Below are positions 25,108-33,916 of a DNA stretch of 42,005 nt, one piece after another; positions within the stretch are counted from its first letter, which is position 1, and each line of letters opens with the position of its first letter. Below the pieces are notes generated by a model. That model worked only from the letters and a program-made list of their open reading frames with translations, ran no database searches and was not told the DNA's origin. Origin of the DNA: Alteromonas_E sp964230255 (GTDB lineage: Bacteria > Pseudomonadota > Gammaproteobacteria > Enterobacterales > Alteromonadaceae); the NCBI GenBank assembly GCA_964230255.1, contig CAXRGW010000042.1, forward strand, positions 1 through 42,005, given 5' to 3'. The position numbers and the translations under genes were made by a program.

Positions 25108-26850
25108 GTGCCAATTGAAATTGTAGGAGTTTCCGGTCACCACGAAGGCAAACGTTATGAGTTTGATGAGCATGAGACGTCGATCGGTTTTGGACGCAGT
25201 TCGGTCAACGATATCCAGTTTCCCGCCGATGATACCAGCATTAGCCGTCAGCACTTGTCGTTACAACTAAAAAATGACCGTTATCAAGTGGCAATGCAAG
25301 CAGATAACCCTGTATTTATTAACGGTGAAGAAGCATATCCAGATGACGAATTGCCGCTTGGTAAGCATCGTTTAACCGTAGGCTTAGAGGATTCACCTGA
25401 ACAATTTGAGATTGTCATCACGTCGCAAGATGAGGGCTTAGCGGTGACTGAACCCAGCTACAAAATAAAACAGTCTGCGGCGAAGCAACACAAATCATTG
25501 CGCAAGAAAGTCACTATTGCCATTGCTGCTTTGGCGGTCATTGGCTTTGTGGGTTATAAACTGCTGGATGAGACTTCCAACCTACTTGATAAACAATTAC
25601 AACTTTTGGCTGCGCAAAGTGAAAAAGCAAATGTGCTAGCCCGGTTTGAAGACACGGTATTGTCGCAGCGAGACTCGGTATATTTGGTCGCAATTAAATC
25701 GGGGGATCGCCTCGTTGGACAGGGGACTGCTTGGGTCGTAGGAGATGGTGTGCTGGCAACTAATGCTCATGTTGTGGAAGGACTACAAGCCTCCCTTGAA
25801 GACGCCAGCGATGATACTTCTGCCGTTGTTATATCACCGCAAGGACCAGATAATCTGCAGCATACGATTATTGGGATGGAATTACATCCACATTGGGACA
25901 TGTTTAGTGAGCATCAAACCAATGTATATCGATTGATGGATGATGGTAGTGAATTAGATTTAACACCGGCCTACGACGTTGCGCTTTTGTCTGTTGATCG
26001 ACCTGACGCGTTAGCGGCGCCGTTAAAAATTGCTGATAATACTGATTTGTACAGTTTGGACAGTGGTGCAGCCGTGGCTTTTGTTGGTTATCCGATGGAA
26101 GATGCTATTGGCGGCGGCTTTAATTATTCAAGTCCTACACCCCAAGTTCAGTTCGGCGCAGTCACCAGCGTAACTGACTACTTTATGGTTAAAGAGTCCG
26201 AACAGCGAAACCACCTTATTCAACACAGTTTACCTGCGCACGGTGGCGCAAGTGGCTCACCCATATTCAATGTAAATGGCGAAGTCGTCGCGCTGTTTAA
26301 TGCCGGAAATGTGGTATTTGTTGAGGGGCATCGGGTCGCAACAGGGATAGGTGTTAACTTTGCGCAAAGAGCAGATATTTTGAATGAGATGCTAAACGAT
26401 AATGTTGCTCAAATTGAACCCCAGCGCTTAGAGTTTTGGGGACAGCGTTTATCTGATTACAAGACCCCAGCACAAATCATAGTCAGTGATTGGCGCCGCA
26501 TGTTGGCCAGTAATGGGGTTGATATCAGTAACATTCAGAAAAACAAGAAAAGTTTAGTGCTTACAGAATACCTGGAAGAATACGAAGTTTACTATTGGGA
26601 AGGGCAAATTAATGTTGAACCGGGTAAGCAAAAGTTAGTGATTGCAGAGCCGGTAAACTCAGCTGATATTGATTTGGTGTGGTTTGATAGATACGAGGAT
26701 GCGGTTGTTGGCGACAACGGCTCGGAACCATTCGCAATTGGTTTCTTAGACGAAGACACCGATTGGCAAGCTTTCGAGAGCAATAACCTGATGGTGTACT
26801 CCGCCGAAGAGGGCGTTAGCTTTAACCTGTATGTTTATACGGTTGAATAA
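25108..26850 (+). CDS. FHA - TM - trypsin-like protease
   Basis: This 580-residue protein has an N-terminal FHA phosphothreonine-binding domain (about 1-110) with the conserved GFGRSSVNDI, SISRQHLSLQ and NPVFINGE motifs. A basic stretch and one membrane helix (VTIAIAALAVIGFVGYKLL, about 135-153) come next, then an S1/HtrA-like protease with His221 (ATNAHVVEG), Asp290 (AYDVALLSV) and Ser382 (HGGASGSPIF). The positive residues before the helix predict FHA in the cytoplasm and protease in the periplasm. The C-terminal ~130 residues are unassigned. AAAGGAG precedes the GTG start. The kinase directly upstream suggests that phosphorylation is sensed by FHA and transmitted to the protease across the membrane (inference). 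Confidence 0.9.
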   Translation: MPIEIVGVSGHHEGKRYEFDEHETSIGFGRSSVNDIQFPADDTSISRQHLSLQLKNDRYQVAMQADNPVFINGEEAYPDDELPLGKHRLTVGLEDSPEQFEIVITSQDEGLAVTEPSYKIKQSAAKQHKSLRKKVTIAIAALAVIGFVGYKLLDETSNLLDKQLQLLAAQSEKANVLARFEDTVLSQRDSVYLVAIKSGDRLVGQGTAWVVGDGVLATNAHVVEGLQASLEDASDDTSAVVISPQGPDNLQHTIIGMELHPHWDMFSEHQTNVYRLMDDGSELDLTPAYDVALLSVDRPDALAAPLKIADNTDLYSLDSGAAVAFVGYPMEDAIGGGFNYSSPTPQVQFGAVTSVTDYFMVKESEQRNHLIQHSLPAHGGASGSPIFNVNGEVVALFNAGNVVFVEGHRVATGIGVNFAQRADILNEMLNDNVAQIEPQRLEFWGQRLSDYKTPAQIIVSDWRRMLASNGVDISNIQKNKKSLVLTEYLEEYEVYYWEGQINVEPGKQKLVIAEPVNSADIDLVWFDRYEDAVVGDNGSEPFAIGFLDEDTDWQAFESNNLMVYSAEEGVSFNLYVYTVE

Positions 26851-26854
26851 TGCA

Positions 26855-28774
26855 TTAGTCTTCTCGCGTTCGCTCAGCAAAGGGCGAGCGCGAAAAGCCT
26901 GGTAGGTCCTGCTCTTGAATACTATCGATGTACCAATCAGTAATATATGAGTGAGCCTCAATAAACATATCTACGTCTTCAGGTGTTGATATATCAAATA
27001 GCGTGTAGTTTGGGTGTAAATCGCTTCCAGGCACACCGCTAGCAAAATACGAAGTAAGATAAAAATCCACTTGTGCAAATTTAGCAGCATTGAGTAAATC
27101 TTCAGGCACAGCAACCGGGGTGTCGAGGATTGATATTGTTATTCGACCGTCGGCTAAACCGATTTCTTGTAGTATTTGAGCCGCGCGCGTTACCAGAAAG
27201 CCTCCAGCACTGTGGCCGATAAAGTGGATGGGTTGGTTGCGGTCCATTTCACCGGTAAGAATTTTCCGCGCGATTTTAAGTCCGACAAGTTCTCCTAATG
27301 ATTCAGCGCTCGGGCGTATTGCTGAAACATCTTGCACCATCTCCAACATCGAATAGTCTTCGGCGTCAAATTCTGAGTTACCAAAACTTAACAGTGTGGT
27401 GCGCGACGGTTTGGCAATTTTGTGCCAATCTATCAATACAATTTCGGGTGCACTATCGCCAAGGCGTTGCTTGAGCTGGTATTGCATATTCGCCATCCAG
27501 TGCGCTTCACCTTGGTCAGATAGCTCATCACTGACACCGTCATGCAGGCCGTGGGCAATAAATATCACACCTTGTCGAGTTTTTTCACTGGTAAACCAAC
27601 CCTTGGTATCGGCGCTAGAAAGCAAGCGTACGTCGCTTAAACGGCTGCCGACTTCGGTTTCTGGATCGTCGGGTGACATGTAGGCGATTAGTGCAGTGGT
27701 AACGATAAATGACGCCGCGACGACAAGCATTCGATCAAACACTAACTTGAATAAAAACGAGATAGGCGCAGACAGACGCCGTAACCATCGACCGGTCACT
27801 GCGCCAGTTGCAGTGACAGTATCGGCACTTTGTTTGGCGACCGCTTTCAACTTGTAATAAATCTCGACATTTTTGGCTTCGTAGTACCAGTCAATCACTT
27901 CACCAAGCAGTTTTTGTTCAATATCTTTAATTATTGCCTTCGCGTTTTGAATGTCTGCTGTGGCCACCAAGTTTTCACGATAATGCTGCAGAATAATTTG
28001 TTGTTGAGCGTACTTTCCTGCGCGTCTATTGAGTTCTAAAAAAGATCCCATTTTCTGAGCAAGAACGGCAATCAAGGGTAAACAGCAGCCAATCAAACCA
28101 AGAAAAATGCCGGCACCTGTCAGTCGAATCAAGCGTTGGCCAGATTCACCAAAGACCAAAATAAGACCTGCCACAGCGAGAAAGATAGCAGCATCCATGG
28201 ATAGGGTAACGTAGCGACTCAAACGGTGTCGTTCGCGCTGCGCCGCGGCATGTTGCTTTTTGTAATAGGCTATCTGACCATCGAGGCGCTCAGTGACATA
28301 TTTATCGATATCAGCTTGGGTCGTGGGTGTGTCGTTAATGATCGATAATGTCTCGAGGTACTGTGCAAAGGCATGTAAATCAGGATATGCCTCTAGGATT
28401 TCACCGGTCAATTTTGCTGACACCTGTTCCGTGTGTAATCGCGAGCGACTGATTTCAGCAAGTAGGCGAAGTTGGATCCAATGGGTTTTCATTGAGCGCC
28501 AACGCGTCCACCAAATAAACCCCATCAGCAACAATGTACAGCAGAACACAATCAACGCCATGAGCACTGGTGGCCATTGTCTTTCGTTACCTAGTAACCA
28601 AATAAGAGGAAGCAATATAGCGAGCCCTTCTAACATCAGCAGTAATCGCCATAACTTGCGATGGTTGGGGGCTAAACCGGTAGAAATCTTGTCAGTTTCC
28701 TCGAAAACACCTTGGATCGTTGTGTTAGTGTCTATGCCGAGATTCTTTAACCGTTGTAATGGCCAATACTGCAT
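26855..28774 (-). CDS. Multi-TM (SLATT-like) protein fused to alpha/beta hydrolase
   Basis: This 639-residue protein has a membrane region with about five helices (LLLMLEGLAILLPLIWLLG, LMALIVFCCTLLLMGFIWW, VTLSMDAAIFLAVAGLILVF, AGIFLGLIGCCLPLIAVLA, LVVAASFIVTTALIAYM). The helix pairs with charged flanks resemble the SLATT pore-like domains found beside SLOG proteins. Residues from about 395 form an alpha/beta-hydrolase: GVIFIAHGLHDG, IVLIDWHK and the nucleophile elbow IHFIGHSAGGFL with Ser522. An esterase, lipase or thioesterase activity is expected; the substrate is unknown. It is the last gene of the RyR-SLOG-SLATT operon (20 bases after the SLOG gene) and ends 4 bases from the FHA protease stop. 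Confidence 0.8.
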   Translation of the reverse strand: MQYWPLQRLKNLGIDTNTTIQGVFEETDKISTGLAPNHRKLWRLLLMLEGLAILLPLIWLLGNERQWPPVLMALIVFCCTLLLMGFIWWTRWRSMKTHWIQLRLLAEISRSRLHTEQVSAKLTGEILEAYPDLHAFAQYLETLSIINDTPTTQADIDKYVTERLDGQIAYYKKQHAAAQRERHRLSRYVTLSMDAAIFLAVAGLILVFGESGQRLIRLTGAGIFLGLIGCCLPLIAVLAQKMGSFLELNRRAGKYAQQQIILQHYRENLVATADIQNAKAIIKDIEQKLLGEVIDWYYEAKNVEIYYKLKAVAKQSADTVTATGAVTGRWLRRLSAPISFLFKLVFDRMLVVAASFIVTTALIAYMSPDDPETEVGSRLSDVRLLSSADTKGWFTSEKTRQGVIFIAHGLHDGVSDELSDQGEAHWMANMQYQLKQRLGDSAPEIVLIDWHKIAKPSRTTLLSFGNSEFDAEDYSMLEMVQDVSAIRPSAESLGELVGLKIARKILTGEMDRNQPIHFIGHSAGGFLVTRAAQILQEIGLADGRITISILDTPVAVPEDLLNAAKFAQVDFYLTSYFASGVPGSDLHPNYTLFDISTPEDVDMFIEAHSYITDWYIDSIQEQDLPGFSRSPFAERTRED

Positions 28775-28794
28775 ATTGTCATCCTTAGTGATCG

Positions 28795-30930
28795 TTAACC
28801 GGGTTCAGACTCTTTAACTTCATAGATCTCAAGCCATTCAGACACCTCTTCCACACTTACTTCGCTTAAGCGTTCGATGTCGGTATCGAAAACAGCACTA
28901 GTAGCTTGTACAACACCGGGTCTCTCGGGGTTGTTAAAAACAGCAGCCGCATCAACGGTTAGGTTATGCAACACACTGTTTAGTATGGCCAGCATTGTTC
29001 TAGAGCGCTGTTCTGATATGTCCAATTCTGAATGATTTCTGATTGCGAAAATGGCAGTACCTAAGATAGGGAATACTGCGGTCAAAAGTGACGCGGCTTT
29101 GTAGGCATAGTAGCTCGCGGCAGTTTCTTTTACGGGCCAGCCCCCATAGTGTTCAGCTAGATAAAAGCCCGCTTTCAACAACAATGCTGTTGCGGTTAAG
29201 AAAAACAGTGCATGTGTTGCTTTAGACAACCGCTCGCCAATGCCCTGCATGATGGAAGCGTTGCTTTGATGATAACTGATTTGACCGGTTAGCCAGCGAT
29301 CGGTGATAAATGAATAGACTTGGCGTAACCTCGATGGATCGTAAATACAACGGCCAAAACCAATTTGACGATTTATCATTTCGGCTTGAATACAGACCCA
29401 TTGAGCACCGCTTTCCTGATGACCAAGTACCTCGCGATATAAGAACTCTCCAGAACTGCGAGCGAGCATAAATGAAAAGCACCGCCCAAGAGGGTTTAGG
29501 TAGATATTCGGTCGAATTGCCTCTGCTAGGCAGCGATTTTGTAGCCAACGGCGATGATTGTGATGGTCTTGCTTATAAAGCCAATAAATTAGTACTAGAA
29601 ACGTCGCTTCCAGACTAATCAAAAATGCGACCAGCACCGTGTATTTTTGGAAGGTAAGTGCAACCGCTGCTGTGATCAACGCTGACGCGGCAAAGACGTA
29701 AATCAATAAATAAGTACTGCGATGAATATCGGCGTACTTTATTGCTAAGCCATCAGCTCGCAAGAAATGAGCAAAGATCTGGTGCTTCATGGCTGATTCA
29801 GCAGACGATTGCTCATGGTTGAAAATCGTCTTCGCTTGTTTGATTGTGTCACTTACACGTTGCGAAGGTTCAGCCTTTCGCGCTGCGAACGCGATAAACC
29901 AATCATAAGCTTTAAACCCGCGTAGTTTTTCTAACCAAGAAATAGGCGTATGGATTGGTCCAGAAAAACTAAAGTCTGAATCTCTATGTAAATCGATCTT
30001 CAGGTGCTCACGATCGTTAATGTGATAGTCAAATTCATTCAGAATTAAGTCACGTCTTTGCTTATCTTGGGAGTTAGACTGTTCAGCTACCACAGAGATG
30101 GTGGGCTCTAGAATACTTCGGAACAAGACTAGTTCCTGCATCATTTCTTCTACTATAGACTCAGACCAATCTTTGTATTTTGTTTGTCCAACAATCTTAC
30201 GTGCTGGATAAACGTTAACTTGGGGTTCATCCTCGCGATTAACGATAATATGAATTACCGGGCGCCCCAAGTCTCGCGCTTGTTTTATTGTGGCCGCTGA
30301 ACCGGCTACATGTGATGTTGCTTGAGGTGCTGGGTCGCCTTCTGTGATTACAATTAACAGGTCGATGTTTTCTGCAAGGTACTCGGAGCATCTATAGTAG
30401 GCCATATCGCGAGATTCGGTTGTGCTTAAGTCACCGTCAATTGCCAAGATCCGCGGTACTTTTTGTGTTTCAACTCGTCTGAAAATATCTTGAAAATCTT
30501 GCCAATCAGCTTGATTCGTGGCTTCGCTACGAGAATCGTCGTGATAGCCAATCTCACACTTTTCTGGGAGGAAAGGCAGAATTGCCGCAAATTCTATGTC
30601 TGCTTTTTCTGTAATGGCGGCAAGCAAGGGTGGATGCATAAACATCCGATCTGCGCCAATAGCCAATGAGCTAGTTAAGCGCAATAGAGGTTTCGAATCA
30701 GCGGTCACCTTATATAAACGCTTAGCGATATCACTATTGTGAATCAGATTATCAAGCACGTCAGTGATGGAGCTAAGAATATGAGTTAGCGATTTTTCGC
30801 CTCGACGTTTGCCTTCGGAGGTTAAATTGCGCGAACCGGCGATTCCGACTCGCACCGACATTGCAGTGCGAGGGTCGGCAACAATTTGTTGATAGATTTC
30901 GGCGGTATCTGAATTCAACGTAGTTGCCAT
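28795..30930 (-). CDS. SLOG-domain protein with C-terminal multi-TM (SLATT-like) region
   Basis: This 711-residue protein begins with a SLOG nucleotide-binding domain (about 25-240): VRVGIAGSRNLTSEG, SSLAIGADRMF, DLLIVITEGDPAPQ, SAATIKQARDLGRPVIHII. The GxxGSR and SLAxGAD motifs are those of SLOG domains, which in TRPM channels and in Thoeris ThsA bind ADP-ribose-type ligands. The C-terminal half has two helix pairs (about 415-460 and 575-625) separated by soluble segments, resembling SLATT membrane domains. The expected behaviour is ligand-gated membrane perturbation. Genes 16 bases upstream (TrkA-RyR) and 20 bases downstream (multi-TM hydrolase) complete the operon. Ligand identity is inferred from family knowledge only. 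Confidence 0.85.
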   Translation of the reverse strand: MATTLNSDTAEIYQQIVADPRTAMSVRVGIAGSRNLTSEGKRRGEKSLTHILSSITDVLDNLIHNSDIAKRLYKVTADSKPLLRLTSSLAIGADRMFMHPPLLAAITEKADIEFAAILPFLPEKCEIGYHDDSRSEATNQADWQDFQDIFRRVETQKVPRILAIDGDLSTTESRDMAYYRCSEYLAENIDLLIVITEGDPAPQATSHVAGSAATIKQARDLGRPVIHIIVNREDEPQVNVYPARKIVGQTKYKDWSESIVEEMMQELVLFRSILEPTISVVAEQSNSQDKQRRDLILNEFDYHINDREHLKIDLHRDSDFSFSGPIHTPISWLEKLRGFKAYDWFIAFAARKAEPSQRVSDTIKQAKTIFNHEQSSAESAMKHQIFAHFLRADGLAIKYADIHRSTYLLIYVFAASALITAAVALTFQKYTVLVAFLISLEATFLVLIYWLYKQDHHNHRRWLQNRCLAEAIRPNIYLNPLGRCFSFMLARSSGEFLYREVLGHQESGAQWVCIQAEMINRQIGFGRCIYDPSRLRQVYSFITDRWLTGQISYHQSNASIMQGIGERLSKATHALFFLTATALLLKAGFYLAEHYGGWPVKETAASYYAYKAASLLTAVFPILGTAIFAIRNHSELDISEQRSRTMLAILNSVLHNLTVDAAAVFNNPERPGVVQATSAVFDTDIERLSEVSVEEVSEWLEIYEVKESEPG

Positions 30931-30946
30931 AAGTATTTCCTTTATC

Positions 30947-32797
30947 CTATTCGCGGATTATTGCCAACAATTCTGGAAGTTGTTCTACCGCATCAACGTC
31001 TTTTTGTTTTTCCGATTCTGATAAATCGTCCCAGTCTATGAGACTGGGTGATAAGCGTCGTATTGCGTCCTTTTCGCCATCGGTATACTGCCATCCAGCC
31101 ATTTTTTTATCAGCTATCCAGCGTTGATGTTCCATCTGCGCTAAACGCAATTTGGTTTCTGGTGTTAGTGCGCGTTCTACTTGTTCAGGCAATGGCAGCG
31201 ACTCACCGGTTAGAATGCGACATTTTATGCCAATGTGGTCAGCCTGATTGCGATTGGCGTTTTTTAGCACTTCCGGTAATTGGGTCCAATCAACTAACGA
31301 TGAATTAGTTGTCTCATTCTCACCTAATGCCTTTTGTTTTTCTGCGTAGTTATTGTGAATAGTCATGGCAATCATATCGTGCTTATCGCCAAACATATTA
31401 TCGAGACCAGATACTTCGTCACCAATACCTGCGAAATGGATATTTTTGTGTGTTAAAAATTCGTTTTCATATTGTCTAAAGCCAAATTGATGACCACTTT
31501 CAATCGCTATAATTGGACAGGGTAGGGCAAGGTCAATCAAACTTTGTAATGACAATAGTGTTTCATTGGTTTCAGTGGTGCAGACGTAGATAATGTCATG
31601 TGAAAGCTGCAGTGCACTGTGAATCAAACTTTGGCGATCGAGTTTAAACACTTCATGAGCATCTAGTTCAATCAAGTCTAATAACGCGGGGTGCATGGTT
31701 TGCAATTCTGTTTTAAAGGTACTCGCCTGCAAGCCAACTAGCTGAATCTTTACTTTACCTTGCGTGCCATACACACCAATTTCAGCGAATCTAATCACTA
31801 ACTCGCCAACAATAGAATCATCTCCAACCAAGGTGATAACTAAAGGTTGCTTCGACGTCAGCGGGTGGATAAATGAATCTGGGCCAAAGTTGTTAACAAG
31901 AATACGCGCAGTCATTCTGCGGTGGCTGACAATCCGCGTATTCATTTGCGGATGATTAATTGCAAACAAAGGCAAACTATACAGCGCATCCATCAGCGAG
32001 TTTTGGTCGATACAGCACACTGAATGAAGTGGGGTTTTAGGCTGATTTTCAGCTAAGTATTTATACGCTGCATAGAGGTTTTCTATATTTGCGGTATCAC
32101 TATTTGCGCCAGTAATAAGGTATTGAGCATCGATCAAATTTACCGTGCGCATAAATTGCGGCTCATGTGGATTGGCGTGTAACACTGTCGTCTTGCGCTG
32201 ATTAACAGCACCTAATAAAGGATTGTCAGCATTGGGTTCAACAATGACAGTTTTTACGCCTCTGTTGTTTAGGGCTTGAATGGTCGGCAGGACTATCTCA
32301 CTTAAACCAATAATTACGGCATGGTCCGAGTAGTAACGAACTTTGACACGTTGCCAGTAGCCTTGGGCGACCGCAGCGACGGTTCTAAATAATGTATAGC
32401 TCAACGTGGCAGGGGCTAACCAACGGGCTATATCTAGCGCTAAAGGGGGTTTTAAGTGTTCCGGGAAATCTAATAGGTAGAGCCGTGAGGTTGCATACAC
32501 TAAATCAGACAAAGAAGCCTTTTGGTTCAGAGTTTTAAACAGTTCTTCAAAACCCAAAATCCCGAGTAATAGTGCGATAACGCCAAGACCACCAACCAGC
32601 ATACGTTCAACAGGATGAAATATCCGATTACTCTCTTCTGGCGTGTTGCTCAAAACGCGTTTCCCTTTTCGTACATTAATCGTTCGCGTTTGAGTATAAC
32701 GAGGGGGCCAAGATAAGACAATCGGCAAGCTCCTCAATGACTTGGCGGAAGGATACCAAGCAGAGCTTTCTATTTTTTTGCTTTTGTTGCGATCCAT
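30947..32797 (-). CDS. Membrane TrkA-N (RCK-like) protein with C-terminal RyR domain
   Basis: This 616-residue protein has two membrane segments near the N-terminus (MLVGGLGVIALLLGILGF, LAPATLSYTLFRTVAAVAQG). Two TrkA-N/RCK-like Rossmann units follow (HAVIIGLSEIVLPTIQAL from about 160; PLVITLVGDDSIVGELVIRF from about 325). At the C-terminus is a RyR domain (MEHQRWIADKKMAGWQY, then KDAIRRLSPSLIDWDDLSE and QKDVDAVEQLP). The first Rossmann glycine motif is divergent. RyR domains fused to TrkA-type modules are known from bacterial conflict-system surveys, where RyR is predicted to bind a nucleotide-like ligand. It is the first gene of the minus-strand three-gene operon and is divergent from the pldA pseudogene. 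Confidence 0.8.
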   Translation of the reverse strand: MDRNKSKKIESSAWYPSAKSLRSLPIVLSWPPRYTQTRTINVRKGKRVLSNTPEESNRIFHPVERMLVGGLGVIALLLGILGFEELFKTLNQKASLSDLVYATSRLYLLDFPEHLKPPLALDIARWLAPATLSYTLFRTVAAVAQGYWQRVKVRYYSDHAVIIGLSEIVLPTIQALNNRGVKTVIVEPNADNPLLGAVNQRKTTVLHANPHEPQFMRTVNLIDAQYLITGANSDTANIENLYAAYKYLAENQPKTPLHSVCCIDQNSLMDALYSLPLFAINHPQMNTRIVSHRRMTARILVNNFGPDSFIHPLTSKQPLVITLVGDDSIVGELVIRFAEIGVYGTQGKVKIQLVGLQASTFKTELQTMHPALLDLIELDAHEVFKLDRQSLIHSALQLSHDIIYVCTTETNETLLSLQSLIDLALPCPIIAIESGHQFGFRQYENEFLTHKNIHFAGIGDEVSGLDNMFGDKHDMIAMTIHNNYAEKQKALGENETTNSSLVDWTQLPEVLKNANRNQADHIGIKCRILTGESLPLPEQVERALTPETKLRLAQMEHQRWIADKKMAGWQYTDGEKDAIRRLSPSLIDWDDLSESEKQKDVDAVEQLPELLAIIRE

Positions 32798-32852
32798 GCA
32801 TTTATAACTTTTAACACCGAAATAGCCCGTGAGGCTTATCAGGAAGGCAACA

Positions 32853-33907
32853 ATGACTAATAATCATTGCACAGGATCTGTTATGAGTTACAACAAACTT
32901 TGGAGTGTGTTAGTGTCACTGGGCCTTTATCACAGTCCTCATGCGTTTGCTCAATCTGAACTTGAAACCTGTTTATTCCGCGAGATCAACACAGGTGATC
33001 AGACGCGTTCGATAGCACAAGTAAAGGCTCTGTGCCTTCAACAACAAGCTTTTGAGGATGTTATCGAAATTGATGGTAATGGTACCACGGGCGATAACGA
33101 TGGGACGCTTAGCACACGCCTGTCGTGCGAGCGTTTGACGGCATTTAATTCTTATGTGATAGCGCCACACAAGATGAATTGCATGTTGCCAGCCTACTCG
33201 ACTAATGCAATTATTCGTGATGCTTATCAATGTAATGACGGTTTTTTTGAGAATCTTGACGATTTCGAAGCAAAATTTCAAATCAGCTTGAAAGTGCCTA
33301 TTTTCGAAAACTGCCTATTCGTAAAAGGTGACGGCTTATTTCTTGGTTTTACATTACAAGCTTGGTGGCAAATATATGCTAACAACATTTCCAAGCCGTT
33401 TCGTGAAACTAATTATCAATCTGAACTCTTTTACTTCACACCTTTAGGTTGGCAGCCATTTGATGGTAATACCGCGATGATTGTTGGTATTAAACATCAG
33501 TCTAATGGGCGTAGCCAAATAGTGTCACGCAGCTGGAATTGAGTGCATGCGCAGTTTGTATTTGAAAAAGACGATTTTGCTTTGAGTTTCAGACCATGGG
33601 TGCACTTAAGCGAAGATCCGAAAGAATTTGATCCATGCGGCAATGATAACCCTGATATTGATGATTTTTTGGGGCGATTTGAGCTAGGGTTAGCCTACAA
33701 GTGGGATGATCTTGAATTTACATTCTTGGGCCGACGTGATTTTGCGACAAGAATGGTTCAGCCGAACTTGGGTTTACCTTTTGATTGTTTGGTCGTTTAA
33801 GGGGCTATGCAACGGCATATTCTGGTTATGGTGACAGCCTAGTTGATTACAATTATAGTCAAACACGCTTTGGCATAGGTATAGCCTTAACGGATATTAT
33901 TAAATAA
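32853..33907 (+). pseudogene. pldA: Outer-membrane phospholipase A (PldA), disrupted
   Basis: The frame encodes a signal peptide (cleavage after PHAFA), a Cys-containing N-terminal extension and then the PldA barrel. The catalytic region KHQSNGRSQIVSRSWN is followed immediately by TGA (33540-33542), where E. coli PldA has Arg. The frame resumes with FRPWVHL and DNPDIDDFLGRFELGLAYKW, and then a frameshift near 33775-33795 is needed to reach AYSGYGDSLVDYNYSQTRFG and the normal C-terminus at 33907. PldA normally hydrolyses phospholipids in the outer leaflet. Two independent lesions make inactivation likely unless both are sequencing errors. ATG 32853 has AGGAAGG upstream; ATG 32883 is an alternative start. 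Confidence 0.85.
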
Positions 33908-33916
33908 GAGATAGAT

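Noticed and set aside
12660..32797. A standard Thoeris, CBASS or Avs system
   Set aside because: No Sir2 domain, nucleotidyltransferase/cyclase or typical Avs effector was seen. TIR and SLOG are on separate membrane proteins with added RyR, kinase, FHA and protease genes, so none of the named types fits.
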